Counted from the stretch's first letter, positions 45,143-55,268 are shown. The stretch: 64,000 bases of DNA from Polaribacter marinus (GCF_022662535.1 NZ_JAKQYM010000001.1:62001-126000); one strand, 5' to 3'. Translations and numbers: made by a program. Notes: generated by a model not told the origin, from the letters alone.

Positions 45143-45451
45143 ATGGTACAAGAATTAAGTCAAGATAATTTAGCAGAAATAATTTCTGATAATAAAAAAG
45201 TAGTAGTACAGTATGCTGCAACTTGGTGTGGTAATTGTAGAATTATGAAACCAAAATTTAAAAAATTATCTTCAGAAAATGAAGAAATGGTTTTTGTAAT
45301 TGCTGATGCAGAGAAATTTCCAGAAAGTAGAAAATTAGCAGATGTAAGTAATTTGCCAACTTTTGCCACTTTTGTAGATGGGAAATTTATAAATCAAACA
45401 CAAACAAACAAGTTTGAAGTTTTACAAGAACTAGTTAAAGAAGTTGTTTAG
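45143..45451 (+). CDS. Thioredoxin family protein (CGNC active site)
   Basis: This 102-residue protein has the thioredoxin fold with an active site WCGNC (Cys29, Cys32) instead of WCGPC, a cis-Pro in SNLPTFATF (about 73) and no signal peptide, so it is cytoplasmic. Its position after the peroxiredoxin gene and 2 bases before the DUF6952-type gene suggests that it recycles the peroxiredoxin. Confidence 0.85.
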   Translation: MVQELSQDNLAEIISDNKKVVVQYAATWCGNCRIMKPKFKKLSSENEEMVFVIADAEKFPESRKLADVSNLPTFATFVDGKFINQTQTNKFEVLQELVKEVV

Positions 45452-45453
45452 TT

Positions 45454-45711
45454 ATGAAATTACCTGTAATAAAACACCTCACTAATTTTATCGAAGAAAA
45501 CGATCAAGATTACGTGTTAGAAACAATAGAGACATTAGAAGCCTTAACAGAAGTTCCATCTTTAAAAGATGAAGAGTTAGATGTAATTGGCGAGTTAATT
45601 TCTAATATGTATGGGGCAATAGAAGTAGATAAAATGATAAAAGAAGGAGCTCCAAAAAAAGAAGCCTTAAACGCTTTTATGAAACGTGTTTTAGGATCTA
45701 TTGATAAATAA
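45454..45711 (+). CDS. DUF6952-like small protein
   Basis: This 85-residue acidic helical protein begins MKLPVIKHLTNFIEEND and contains EALTEVPSLKDEELDVIGEL and GAIEVDKMIKEG. I recall it as the DUF6952 family that sits beside thioredoxin and peroxiredoxin genes in Flavobacteriia, but am not certain. The function is unknown; the tight spacing to the thioredoxin gene suggests a link to peroxide defence. Confidence 0.65.
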   Translation: MKLPVIKHLTNFIEENDQDYVLETIETLEALTEVPSLKDEELDVIGELISNMYGAIEVDKMIKEGAPKKEALNAFMKRVLGSIDK

Positions 45712-45734
45712 CTCTTTTAAAGTATTTTACAAAT

Positions 45735-45770
45735 AAAAAAATCTTGAGCAATTTGTTCAAGATTTTTTTT
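45735..45770 (+). terminator. Terminator of the peroxiredoxin-thioredoxin operon
   Basis: AAAAAAATCTTGA (45735-45747) pairs with TCAAGATTTTTTT (45757-45769), with a T-run on the plus strand. Confidence 0.8.
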
Positions 45771-45890
45771 GTTTATAAAAAATGTTATTCGTCTTAAATA
45801 GCTTAATTTCAGCTTAAAATTTAAATAAGCATTCAAAACTTAGATTATAATTAATAAATTTTTATAATTTAGTGGTAGATTAATTAAAAT

Positions 45891-46403
45891 ATGTCTCTGC
45901 AAATAGAAATTATGAACGGTAATAAATATGCTTTAGAAAAAGCATATCGATTGCATTTTAAAAAAGTATTTTCTGTAGCTAGAAAGTATGCAGGAAATGA
46001 TGCTGAAGTAGAAGACATCGTACAAGAAGTATTTCTCAAACTTTGGAGAAATAGAGCTAATATTTCTACAGAACTATCTATAGAACATCAATTATTTGTA
46101 ATTACAAAGGGGTTGGTTTTGAATTCTTTAAGAGAAAAAGTTAATCGACAAAAATTATTGCTAAAATTTAAAGTAGAAAGAGAAAATGATGCTATACAAG
46201 TAGAGGATTTTTCAAAAAAAAGATTGACAAAAATTAATAATACAGTAAGTAAACTTCCTAAAAAGCAGCAAATTATTTTTAAAATGTATCGTTACGAAGG
46301 ATTAACTTATGATGAAATTGCAACTTCACTAGGTATTTCTAAAAATACCGTTTCATCTCATTTGAATTCAGCTATGAGTTTTCTAAAAAAAGAATGTTTA
46401 TAA
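45891..46403 (+). CDS. ECF sigma factor (FecI-like)
   Basis: This 170-residue sigma factor has region 2 (about 15-75; DAEVEDIVQEVFLKLWRNR) and region 4 (about 118-168; LPKKQQIIFKMYRYEGLTYD, then EIATSLGISKNTVSSHLNSA). It most likely drives the susC/susD genes downstream and is controlled by the FecR-type anti-sigma factor encoded 158 bases later. Confidence 0.88.
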   Translation: MSLQIEIMNGNKYALEKAYRLHFKKVFSVARKYAGNDAEVEDIVQEVFLKLWRNRANISTELSIEHQLFVITKGLVLNSLREKVNRQKLLLKFKVERENDAIQVEDFSKKRLTKINNTVSKLPKKQQIIFKMYRYEGLTYDEIATSLGISKNTVSSHLNSAMSFLKKECL

Positions 46404-46561
46404 TATTCTTTTGTTTACGTAGTTAAATTTATAAAAAATATTCATTTACTATTTTATTGCTATCAAATATGTTAAATTTTTTAAATTTTAACAATTAAAA
46501 CTAGTACTTCTTGTTTTGGCAAGTGTATAAGTATATAAGAAAGATAATTTAAAAATAACTT

Positions 46562-47719
46562 ATGGAAATAAATCGATTAATAGAGAAGTTTTTGAAGGGC
46601 AATTGTTCTCAAGAAGAAATTTCCATTTTAAATGATTTTTTAAATAAAAAACAAATAAAAGAACTAGATGTAGAATTTTTAAAAGCTTGGGAGTCTGAAA
46701 ATCAAGATGACTCTATGATGTTAAAAGAAGAATTCATTTGGTGTAAATTGAATGACAAACTTAATGAAGAGAAAAGAATACATACTTTAAAACCTTTAAA
46801 AAAGAATTCTTTATATACACTACTAAAATATGCAGCAATATTTATAGGTATTATAACCACCAGTTTTTATGTGTATAACTACACAATGCAACAAGAAAAA
46901 GAAGAAAAGTTTGTTAAAATTAGATTATCAGATGGTTCTATTAAAAAAATTAAGACTAAAAGCAAGCAAGATACTTTAAGAAATAAAACAACTAAAATAG
47001 CAACTCTAAAAGAAAATCAATTAATTTATTTTGTAAAGGATAAAAATAAAAAAACTACAAAGCTAGTTTATAATGAGTTAATTGTTCCTTATGGTAAAAA
47101 GTTTCAAGTTATTCTTTCTGATGGTTCTCATGTGTTTTTAAATTCAGGTTCATCTTTAAAATACCCAGTAGAATTTATCAAAGGACAAAAAAGAGAGGTT
47201 TTCTTAAGCGGAGAAGGATACTTTAAGGTAGCAAAAAATACAGAAGATTCTTTTATTGTAAACACAAAAGAGTTGAGTACAAAAGTATACGGAACAGAGT
47301 TTAATATTTCTTCTTATGAAAATGAAGAAAAGGTAAATGTTGTTTTGGTTGAAGGGAGTGTTGGTGTTTATAATAAACAAAACAACAACAAAGAGAGTAG
47401 GTTAAAACCAAATCAAATGGCTTCATATTCTAAACAAGTTCATAAAATTAAGGTTGACTTTGTAGAAATTGACAGTCATATTGCTTGGATAGATAATGTT
47501 CTTTTATTTAGAAATGAAAAATTTAGTGTAATTCTAAAAAAATTAGAAAGACATTATGGGGTAGAGTTTGTATACAATAAGGAAAGTTTTAGTGATGAGC
47601 GTTTTACTGGAAGATTTGAGGTAGAATCTATCGAAGATGTTTTAAATACAATAAATAAAGTATTAGACTTTAATTATATAAAAAATAACAAACAAATTAT
47701 TATTAATCCTAAAAACTAA
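46562..47719 (+). CDS. FecR-type anti-sigma factor
   Basis: This 385-residue protein has a cytoplasmic N-terminal sigma-binding part (1 to about 83), one membrane helix (about 86-107; LLKYAAIFIGIITTSFYVYN) and a periplasmic FecR domain (about 170-270; VPYGKKFQVILSDGSHVFLNSG, VFLSGEGYFKVAKN). The C-terminal DUF4974-type domain (about 315-385) includes RFTGRFEVESIEDVLN. It holds the ECF factor until the partner SusC signals that substrate is present. Confidence 0.88.
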   Translation: MEINRLIEKFLKGNCSQEEISILNDFLNKKQIKELDVEFLKAWESENQDDSMMLKEEFIWCKLNDKLNEEKRIHTLKPLKKNSLYTLLKYAAIFIGIITTSFYVYNYTMQQEKEEKFVKIRLSDGSIKKIKTKSKQDTLRNKTTKIATLKENQLIYFVKDKNKKTTKLVYNELIVPYGKKFQVILSDGSHVFLNSGSSLKYPVEFIKGQKREVFLSGEGYFKVAKNTEDSFIVNTKELSTKVYGTEFNISSYENEEKVNVVLVEGSVGVYNKQNNNKESRLKPNQMASYSKQVHKIKVDFVEIDSHIAWIDNVLLFRNEKFSVILKKLERHYGVEFVYNKESFSDERFTGRFEVESIEDVLNTINKVLDFNYIKNNKQIIINPKN

Positions 47720-47742
47720 AAATAGATGATTTGACAGAAAAC

Positions 47743-47776
47743 AAAAAAAATCGAGAAATGCTGCAACATTTCTCGA
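47743..47776 (-). terminator. Minus-strand terminator-like hairpin upstream of susC
   Basis: TCGAGAAATG (47751-47760) and CATTTCTCGA (47767-47776) form a perfect 10-pair stem with a 6-base loop. The run of eight A at 47743-47750 becomes a T-run only on the minus strand, opposite to the surrounding genes. It could end an antisense RNA starting near the susC start. Confidence 0.5.
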
Positions 47777-47826
47777 AAATGAATAACTAAAAAATTAGAA
47801 ACCAACTTTTTAATCATAACAAAAAT

Positions 47827-50800
47827 ATGAAAAAAATTAGCACGAATTGTGTCTTAGACACAATCTCTTTTAAATTTGATTTAAAAATGAAACTTACGGG
47901 AATACTACTCTTTTTTGCCTTGTTTCAAATGAATGCAAATGACACTTACTCTCAAGGTAAAAAAATATCTTTAGATTTAAAGTCTACAACAATAGAAGAA
48001 GTTTTAAACGAAATTGAGCGAAAAACAGATATTAATTTTTTTTACAAAAATTCTGCAATTAACCTAAATAAAAAAATAGATGTTAAGGCAGACAAAATAA
48101 GTGTAAGAAAAATATTAGAAGCTATTTTTAATACCTCAAATATTAAGTTTGAAGTATTTAATAAGCAAATAATACTTAGAGAAGACTTTAAACAAAAGTC
48201 TTTAGTTAATATTCTAAACAAGTTTGTTAAACAAAAGAAAATAATTAGTGGTACTATTACAGATGAAGGAGGCACGCCTTTATATGGAGCAACTGTTCTT
48301 ATAAAAGGAACTAGAATTGCTACGAGTACAGATTTTGATGGAAAATATAACATTGAGTTAACTGATGCAGCAACAACTTTAGTAATCACTTACATTGGTT
48401 TTAAGAAACAAGAAATAGTTATTAATAATAGAACAAAAATAGATGTTCAATTAAAAGTAGAAGAAACTGATTTAGATGAAATTGTTGTTATTGGCTACGG
48501 AAAAGTTAAAAAAGAAGAATTAACTGGATCTGTAGGAAGTGTAGACATGAAAAAAATATCTTCTCAGTCACCAACAATTAATTTAGATAATGCTTTACAG
48601 GGTCAAGTGGCTGGTGTAAATGTAACAAGTTCAAATGGACAACCTGGAGCAGCTGCTAGAATTAGAATTAGAGGAACAACTTCTTTATTAGGATCAAATC
48701 AACCATTATATGTAATTGACGGAATTCCTGTTGTAGCAACAAGCAATATTCCTGTAGGTGGTACTGAAGGGTTAAATTTAGGGAGATCACTAGATCAGCA
48801 AGGTATAAGCACACCTATTGGAAATATAAATACTGCAGACATAGAGTCGATAAGTATTTTAAAAGATGCTTCTGCTGCAGCTATTTATGGGTCTAGAGCA
48901 GCAAATGGAGTTATTATAATTACAACAAAAGGAGGGGCTTATAATAAAAAACCTGAGTTTAACTTTAGTATGACTAATAGTTTTCAAAATGCACAAACAT
49001 TAAATGTGTTAAATGCGGCTCAATTTAAAGATGTATGGACAACAGCTGTTTTAGAAGGAACTACAAATAATGCATATACAGCAAGTGTATTGGATGGCTC
49101 TTATTTTGGTAATGCAGATACAAACTGGGAAGATGAAGTTGGACCAAGTAGTCCAATATCTACAAACTTTAATCTTAACGTTTCAGGTGGTACAGCAAAA
49201 ACAAAATACAATACTTCGCTTGGGGTTAATAAACAAGATGGAGTTTATAAAGGCTCGGGCTTTGATCGTTATTCTTTTAATTTAAATTTAGATACAGATA
49301 TTAGTGATGTTTGGAAATTTGGATCTAGAGTTTCGATTTCTTATGCAGATCAACAATCTGTAGACGGTGGATTAACGCAAAGAACTTATAATTTTAGACC
49401 AGATTTACCTGTTTTAGATGAAAATGATAATTATACGTTTTCGCCACAATATAATTCAGAAAATCCTATGGCGCTTTCTAAAGCAAAAAACAGTAACTCA
49501 ACCTTATTTGTTTTAGGTTCATTTTTTTCTGAATTAGAAATAATTAAAGATTTAAAATTTAAAACGTCTCTTTCTGTAAATTATAATGCAGGTCATCAAT
49601 ACAGTTTTTATCCTAAATTTACTTTCACAGGTGGCTGGAGAAGAACGGGTGGCGATGGAGATGGTTATGCGCAAGATAGTAGAAGTCAGATTTATAGTAC
49701 TCTTTTTCAAAATGAATTAACATACACAAAGAATTTTAATGATGTACACCATTTTACAGGTTTAGCTGTTGTTTCTTTTGAAAAACAGAATAGTAATTTC
49801 ACAAAGGCTTTTGGGACTGGCTTCTCTAATGACGTATTAGCTAATGTAAGTAGTGCTACTGTATCTACTGGTGGTTTGTCTTATAGTACAAATTATGGAT
49901 TAGAATCTTATATAGGAAGATTAGATTATGATTTTGCAAGCAAATATTATGTAACACTTACTGGAAGGGTAGATGGTTCTTCTAAATTTGCTATAGATAA
50001 TAGATATGCTTTTTTCCCTTCTGCGGCTTTGGCGTGGAGAGTTTCTAAAGAACCTTTTTTAGAAGATGTAGATTTTATAGATGAACTTAAATTACGTGCA
50101 AGTATAGGAAAGACTGGTCAACAAGATTTTGGACCTTATGCTTGGAGAACATTGTTTGAAACTTCTTTTTATGGAGGAGAATCGTCTGTTATTTTAACGC
50201 AACTAGGAAACGATAAATTAAAATGGGAAACAAGTAATCAATTTGATTTAGGATTGGATTTTTCTCTTTTTAAAGGAAAATTTACTGGAGAACTAGGGTA
50301 TTATACTAAAAAAACGATTGATGCTTTGTTTACAACTTATTCTCCTGGAAGTTCTGGAGAGAATAGAACAATTGCAAATATTGGAGATACCAGAAATTCT
50401 GGTTTAGAATTAAAGTTAAATGGTAGTATAATTGAAAATGATAACTTTGGTTGGGACATGAGTGTAATTGTTTCTACTAATAAAAATAGATTGGTAAGGA
50501 TTGCCGATGATTTTAAAAATGAAGAAGGATTTTTAACTGGTTTTCCAGGAGGTGGAATTTTAAGAGAAGGAAGTCCAATAGGATTAATTTATGGATATAG
50601 ATCAGAGGGTATTTTTCAAAACCAAGCAGATATAGACGCCTTAAATGCGGCTTCTCCTACAGGGGTATATCAAAAATCTAGAACATCTTTGGGAGATTTG
50701 AAATTCAAAGATTTAACCGGGCCAAATGGAGTTCCAGATGGTGTTATAACTAATTTAGATCAAGAAGTGATAGGTAATGCCCAAGCAGACTTTTTTGGAT

Positions 50801-51297
50801 CTATTTCTTCTAATTTTAAATACAAAAACTTTACGCTTTCAACTTTCTTTACATATTCTGTTGGAAATGACTTACAAGCATTTAACTTGGCAAGAGATAC
50901 TAATTTTTCAAGTACCTATATAGGAGAAAATAAGGTGACTTCTGTCTTAAATGCTTGGTCGCCTACAAATACCAATACTTCAATTCCAAGAATTGTTTAT
51001 GGAGACCCTAATGATAATGATAGATTGTCTAGTCACTATGTATATGATGCTTCTTATATTCGGTTAAAAAATATAAACATATCATATTCTTTTTCAGAAA
51101 GTTTATTAAAGAGGTTAAAATATATTAAAAGTTTGTCTATACAGTTTTCTGCACAAAATTTACTAACATTTACCAATTATCCAGGGGCAGATCCAGAAGC
51201 TTCAAACTTATATAATAATGATATTAGTTCAGGGAGAGATAATAACCGTTATCCATTAGCTAAAGTTTTTACAACTGGAGTAAGGATAGGATTTTAA
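47827..51297 (+). CDS. SusC/RagA-type TonB-dependent outer-membrane transporter with STN domain
   Basis: This 1156-residue protein imports its ligand across the outer membrane together with SusD. The N-terminal extension (1-22) precedes a signal segment starting MKLTGILLFFALFQ. An STN domain (about 50-120) signals to FecR. A carboxypeptidase-like domain follows (about 138-212; ISGTITDEGGTPLYGATV), then a TonB-box-like stretch (LDEIVVIGYGKVKKEELTG, about 216-235), the plug (about 235-370, LYVIDGIPV and YGSRAANGVIIITTKGG) and a long beta-barrel to the C-terminus. The early coding region holds a 7-pair hairpin (47847-47863) in the mRNA. It heads a SusC/SusD/metalloprotease set. Confidence 0.93.
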   Translation: MKKISTNCVLDTISFKFDLKMKLTGILLFFALFQMNANDTYSQGKKISLDLKSTTIEEVLNEIERKTDINFFYKNSAINLNKKIDVKADKISVRKILEAIFNTSNIKFEVFNKQIILREDFKQKSLVNILNKFVKQKKIISGTITDEGGTPLYGATVLIKGTRIATSTDFDGKYNIELTDAATTLVITYIGFKKQEIVINNRTKIDVQLKVEETDLDEIVVIGYGKVKKEELTGSVGSVDMKKISSQSPTINLDNALQGQVAGVNVTSSNGQPGAAARIRIRGTTSLLGSNQPLYVIDGIPVVATSNIPVGGTEGLNLGRSLDQQGISTPIGNINTADIESISILKDASAAAIYGSRAANGVIIITTKGGAYNKKPEFNFSMTNSFQNAQTLNVLNAAQFKDVWTTAVLEGTTNNAYTASVLDGSYFGNADTNWEDEVGPSSPISTNFNLNVSGGTAKTKYNTSLGVNKQDGVYKGSGFDRYSFNLNLDTDISDVWKFGSRVSISYADQQSVDGGLTQRTYNFRPDLPVLDENDNYTFSPQYNSENPMALSKAKNSNSTLFVLGSFFSELEIIKDLKFKTSLSVNYNAGHQYSFYPKFTFTGGWRRTGGDGDGYAQDSRSQIYSTLFQNELTYTKNFNDVHHFTGLAVVSFEKQNSNFTKAFGTGFSNDVLANVSSATVSTGGLSYSTNYGLESYIGRLDYDFASKYYVTLTGRVDGSSKFAIDNRYAFFPSAALAWRVSKEPFLEDVDFIDELKLRASIGKTGQQDFGPYAWRTLFETSFYGGESSVILTQLGNDKLKWETSNQFDLGLDFSLFKGKFTGELGYYTKKTIDALFTTYSPGSSGENRTIANIGDTRNSGLELKLNGSIIENDNFGWDMSVIVSTNKNRLVRIADDFKNEEGFLTGFPGGGILREGSPIGLIYGYRSEGIFQNQADIDALNAASPTGVYQKSRTSLGDLKFKDLTGPNGVPDGVITNLDQEVIGNAQADFFGSISSNFKYKNFTLSTFFTYSVGNDLQAFNLARDTNFSSTYIGENKVTSVLNAWSPTNTNTSIPRIVYGDPNDNDRLSSHYVYDASYIRLKNINISYSFSESLLKRLKYIKSLSIQFSAQNLLTFTNYPGADPEASNLYNNDISSGRDNNRYPLAKVFTTGVRIGF

Positions 51298-51312
51298 TAA
51301 AAAACATACAAC

Positions 51313-52662
51313 ATGAAAAAAATATATTATATACTAATTGCAATAATGTTTGTTACAACATCATGTGAACTAACAGATGTTTTAGATAATAATCCGCCAA
51401 ATAATTTAGTGCCAGAGAATGTCGTTAAAAATCAGGCAGATCTAGAAGCTCTTTTAAATGGTGTTTATAGTACTATTATTTCTAGAACAACATCATATTA
51501 TTATCACGAATTTGAAACGATGCCAAGTGCATTAGTAGGTACAATGAAACAAAGTGGTTTTGGTGCAGCAAATAATGATATTAGAGACAACAGTGTTGAT
51601 TTTCAAAATACAGTTATCAGAAATTATTGGAACATTGTTTATGAAGTGGTAAACTTATCAAACAATGTTATTGATCAAGCAGAAAATTTATCTGAAGAAG
51701 AAATATCTGAATCTAAAAGAGTAGAAATCATTGGAGAAGCTAAATTTTTAAGAGCAATGGCAACTTTTGATATTCTTCGTTATTTTGGTCAATATTGGGA
51801 TGAAAGTAGTAATTATGGAATTGTAATTAGAACAGAGCCCTCTAACTTTGTTACAAGATCTAAAGCAAGAAGTACTGTGGCAGAATCATACAATCAAATA
51901 TATTTAGATTTAGAAGATGCTATAACAGATGCACCTGATTTTTCTGTTTCTTATAGAGCTTCAAAAACCGCAGCCAAAGCTTTAAAAGCAAGAGTTTTAC
52001 TTTATAATGGTAAATTTTCTGAAGCGGCTATCTTAGCAGGTCAAGTAATAGATGAAGGTACAAGAACTTTAGAAACAACATTTGAATCTACTTTTACAGA
52101 TGGTTTGAATTCAACTGAAATGATTTTAATGACCTATAGAGATGCTAATTCTGATGTAGATCAGAATAACAGAAAACGTTACTATTCTGGTAGAGCTGCT
52201 TCAAGCGGTTGGTTTAAAACGTTAATATCAGGAGACCCAAGAGAAAGTTTTACATATAGTGGCTCTGTAATTAAAAAAGTAAATCAAGCAAGTACATATA
52301 GACCTACTTATTATTTGCGTTTAGCAGAAATGTATTTGATAAAAGCAGAAGGTTTGGCTAATAGTGGAGAAACTTTATTAAATAGTAAAAAACCTTTAGA
52401 TATCATTAGAAATAGAGCAGGAACAGGAAATTCTCCTGCAACAACTATGGCAGAACTAAAGGAAGATATTTTTGAAGAGTATGCAAAAGAATTAGCCTAT
52501 GAAAACGGTTCGGTTTGGGCTGCTGCTATTCGGTTTGGTAAAATTATGACATTAAAGCCTTCTGTAACTTCTAGTAATCAATATATTTTACCAATTCCTG
52601 AAGAAGAAATTATAGGGAATGGAGAGATTAATTTAGAAAATCAAAATCCAGGGTACGAATAA
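51313..52662 (+). CDS. SusD/RagB outer-membrane lipoprotein
   Basis: This 449-residue lipoprotein (lipobox VTTSC, Cys near 18) has the SusD fold: an N-terminal TPR-like helical region (NQADLEALLNGVYSTI, IIGEAKFLRAMATFDILRYFGQYW) and a C-terminal RagB/SusD domain with YYLRLAEMYLIKAEGLANSG and DIIRNRAG, ending EIIGNGEINLENQNPGYE. It captures the ligand for the SusC partner encoded 15 bases upstream. Confidence 0.92.
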   Translation: MKKIYYILIAIMFVTTSCELTDVLDNNPPNNLVPENVVKNQADLEALLNGVYSTIISRTTSYYYHEFETMPSALVGTMKQSGFGAANNDIRDNSVDFQNTVIRNYWNIVYEVVNLSNNVIDQAENLSEEEISESKRVEIIGEAKFLRAMATFDILRYFGQYWDESSNYGIVIRTEPSNFVTRSKARSTVAESYNQIYLDLEDAITDAPDFSVSYRASKTAAKALKARVLLYNGKFSEAAILAGQVIDEGTRTLETTFESTFTDGLNSTEMILMTYRDANSDVDQNNRKRYYSGRAASSGWFKTLISGDPRESFTYSGSVIKKVNQASTYRPTYYLRLAEMYLIKAEGLANSGETLLNSKKPLDIIRNRAGTGNSPATTMAELKEDIFEEYAKELAYENGSVWAAAIRFGKIMTLKPSVTSSNQYILPIPEEEIIGNGEINLENQNPGYE

Positions 52663-52684
52663 TTTTTCATTTTTATTTGAATTT

Positions 52685-52721
52685 AAATAGGGCTTGAATG
52701 AGTAGTTTGAGTCCTATTTTT
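52685..52721 (+). terminator. Terminator after susD
   Basis: AAATAGGGCT (52685-52694) pairs with AGTCCTATTT-type bases at 52710-52719 (one G-U pair), followed by T. It lies 22 bases after the susD stop, before the metalloprotease gene, so that gene may have its own promoter. Confidence 0.6.
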
Positions 52722-52759
52722 CTAAATAACTATTTGAAAACATAAACAAATAATTTATT

Positions 52760-55249
52760 ATGATAGTAAAAGTTTTAACTAGATTAATTCTAGTAGCTTT
52801 TGTTTTTGGTTTTTCTACCAAAACAAATGCGCAATTTTGGAAAAAAAAGAAAAAAGAAAAGGCAAAAGTAGTTTCGGTAGTAAAACCTAAAAAAGGAGCT
52901 ATACAGCCATATAATAAGGTGGTTACAAAAGAATATAAAACAGATGAAGGTTTGTTTAAAATTCATAAAAAAGAAGAAGAGTATTTATTTGAAATTCCAG
53001 ATTCTTTGTTGAATAGAGAGATGCTTATGGTAACAAGAATTGCCAAAACTGCAAGTGGAATAGGTTTTGGAGGAGGTAAAACAAATACACAGGTATTGAG
53101 ATGGCAGAAGCAAGGTAAAAAAATACTATTACGTGTTGTCTCTCATAATGTTGTTGCTGACACAATTTTACCGGTACATGAAGCCGTTGTAAATTCAAAT
53201 TTTGAGCCAATATTGTATGCATTTCCAATAAAGGGATTTAGTAAAGATTCTACAGCAACTGTTATAGATGTTACACCTTTTTTTACAGAAGATATAAAAG
53301 CAATTGGTTTTCCTGCTACACAAAGAAAAAGGTTTCAGGTTACTAGATTAGATAAAGCTAGATCTTATATTCAGAGGTTGAGTAGTTATCCTCAAAATAT
53401 TGAAATCAGACATGTAAAAACCTATGCTGCAAATAAAGCTCCAGCTACAGCTTCTACAGTAGGTGCTATTTCTTTAGAAATGAGTAATTCTATGGTTTTA
53501 TTACCAAAAGAACCTATGAGAAGAAGGTATTTTGATCAAAGAGTAGGTTGGTTTGCTCGTGGGCAAATAGATTATGGATTAAAAGAGCAAAAAAGTAAAA
53601 GAGTAACTTATTTAGATAGATGGAGATTAGAAGTAAAAGAAGGGGATCTAGAGAAATTTAAAAGAGGTGAATTAGTTGAGCCTAAAAAACAAATTGTATA
53701 CTATATTGATAGAGCTACCCCTAAAGAATGGGTGCCTTATATTAAGCAAGGTATAGAAGATTGGCAAGTTGCTTTTGAAGCAGCGGGTTTTAAAAATGCG
53801 ATTATAGCAAAAGATCCTCCAACAAAAGAAGAAGATCCAGATTGGTCTCCAGAAGATGTTCGTTATTCTGTAGTTCGTTATTTAGCATCTCCAATTCCAA
53901 ATGCAAATGGACCTCATGTTAGTGATCCAAGATCAGGAGAGATTTTAGAATCAGATATTAATTGGTATCATAATGTAATGACATTGTTACATAATTGGTT
54001 TTTTATTCAAACAGCAGCCATTAATCCTGATGCACGTAAAAATAAATTTAAAACAGAAACAATGGGGCGTTTGATTCGCTTTGTTTCTTCTCATGAAGTT
54101 GGGCATACCCTAGGATTACCTCATAATATGGGGAGTTCTGTTGCTTATCCAGTAGATTCTTTACGTTCTGCAAGTTTTACACAGAAATATGGAACAGCTC
54201 CTTCAATAATGGATTATGCTCGTTTTAATTATGTTGCTCAACCAGAAGATAAAGGAGTTGCTTTAATGCCTAAGATTGGGCCATATGATAAATATGCTAT
54301 TTCTTGGGGGTATAGGCCAATTTTAAATACAACAGCTAAAGAAGAGAAGGAAACATTAAATAAATGGATATTAAAACATGATGGAGATCCTGTTTATCGC
54401 TTTGGTTCTCAACAACTATTAAATAATTTAGATCCAAGTTCTCAAACAGAAGATTTAGGAGATGATGCTATGAAAGCAAGTACTTATGGAATTAAGAACT
54501 TAAAACGAATTCTACCTAAATTAAAAGAATGGACAACCGAAGAAGGAGAAAATTATGATGAATTAGCATCTATGTATAAAGAGTTAACGAATCAATTTAA
54601 TAGATATATTGGTCATGTTTCTGCAAATGTTGGTGGTGTTTATGAAAATTTTAAAACAGCAGATCAAGAAGGAGCGGTATATACCTATGTAACTAAAGAT
54701 AAGCAAAAAAGAGCTGTTCAGTTTATTGTTGATGAAGTTTTTACAACACCAACTTGGTTGTTAGATGAAGAAATTTTAAATAAAATTCAATTTTCTGGTT
54801 CTGATGTTAAAATTAGAGATTTTCAAATAGCTGCTTTAAATAGAGTGATGAGACCAGGTAGAATTGCAAGATTACTAGAAAATGAGACTTTAAACGGTAA
54901 CAATGCATATACTTTTATGAATTTAATGTCTGATTTTAGAAAAGGAATTTTTTCTGAGCTTTATTCTAAAAAATCAATAGATGCTTATAGAAGAAATCTT
55001 CAAAGAACTTATATTATTAAGTTAGCAGATTTAATGAAAGCAAAAAAACAAGGTTCTATAAATATTGGTATTCTTAAACTAACAGCTATAGATGCTAATA
55101 TTTCAGATCTTAAACCAATTGTTAGAGGTGAATTAAATAGACTTAAAAGAGATCTTAATAGAGGAATAAGTACTGCGTCAAATACAATTACTAGATATCA
55201 TTTACAAGATTTAGTAAAAAGAATTGAAGCTATTTTAGATCCTAAATAA
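52760..55249 (+). CDS. Secreted zinc-dependent metalloprotease (DUF5117/DUF5118 type)
   Basis: This 829-residue protein has a signal peptide (1 to about 24, ending KTNA), a basic stretch, DUF5118/DUF5117-like N-terminal domains (about 40-430), and the metzincin-like zinc site HEVGHTLGLPHNM (about 445-457) with a downstream Met-turn-like SIMDYARFNYVAQPEDKG. The C-terminal domain is helical (about 640-829). It probably degrades proteins outside the cell or in the periplasm. Its position after the SusCD pair suggests that the locus handles protein- or peptide-derived nutrients. Confidence 0.85.
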   Translation: MIVKVLTRLILVAFVFGFSTKTNAQFWKKKKKEKAKVVSVVKPKKGAIQPYNKVVTKEYKTDEGLFKIHKKEEEYLFEIPDSLLNREMLMVTRIAKTASGIGFGGGKTNTQVLRWQKQGKKILLRVVSHNVVADTILPVHEAVVNSNFEPILYAFPIKGFSKDSTATVIDVTPFFTEDIKAIGFPATQRKRFQVTRLDKARSYIQRLSSYPQNIEIRHVKTYAANKAPATASTVGAISLEMSNSMVLLPKEPMRRRYFDQRVGWFARGQIDYGLKEQKSKRVTYLDRWRLEVKEGDLEKFKRGELVEPKKQIVYYIDRATPKEWVPYIKQGIEDWQVAFEAAGFKNAIIAKDPPTKEEDPDWSPEDVRYSVVRYLASPIPNANGPHVSDPRSGEILESDINWYHNVMTLLHNWFFIQTAAINPDARKNKFKTETMGRLIRFVSSHEVGHTLGLPHNMGSSVAYPVDSLRSASFTQKYGTAPSIMDYARFNYVAQPEDKGVALMPKIGPYDKYAISWGYRPILNTTAKEEKETLNKWILKHDGDPVYRFGSQQLLNNLDPSSQTEDLGDDAMKASTYGIKNLKRILPKLKEWTTEEGENYDELASMYKELTNQFNRYIGHVSANVGGVYENFKTADQEGAVYTYVTKDKQKRAVQFIVDEVFTTPTWLLDEEILNKIQFSGSDVKIRDFQIAALNRVMRPGRIARLLENETLNGNNAYTFMNLMSDFRKGIFSELYSKKSIDAYRRNLQRTYIIKLADLMKAKKQGSINIGILKLTAIDANISDLKPIVRGELNRLKRDLNRGISTASNTITRYHLQDLVKRIEAILDPK

Positions 55250-55268
55250 TCATTTTTAAAGTTAACTT

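Noticed and set aside
47751..47776. Plus-strand terminator between fecR and susC
   Set aside because: No T-run follows on the plus strand; the T-run is on the minus strand, so it is listed as a possible antisense terminator.
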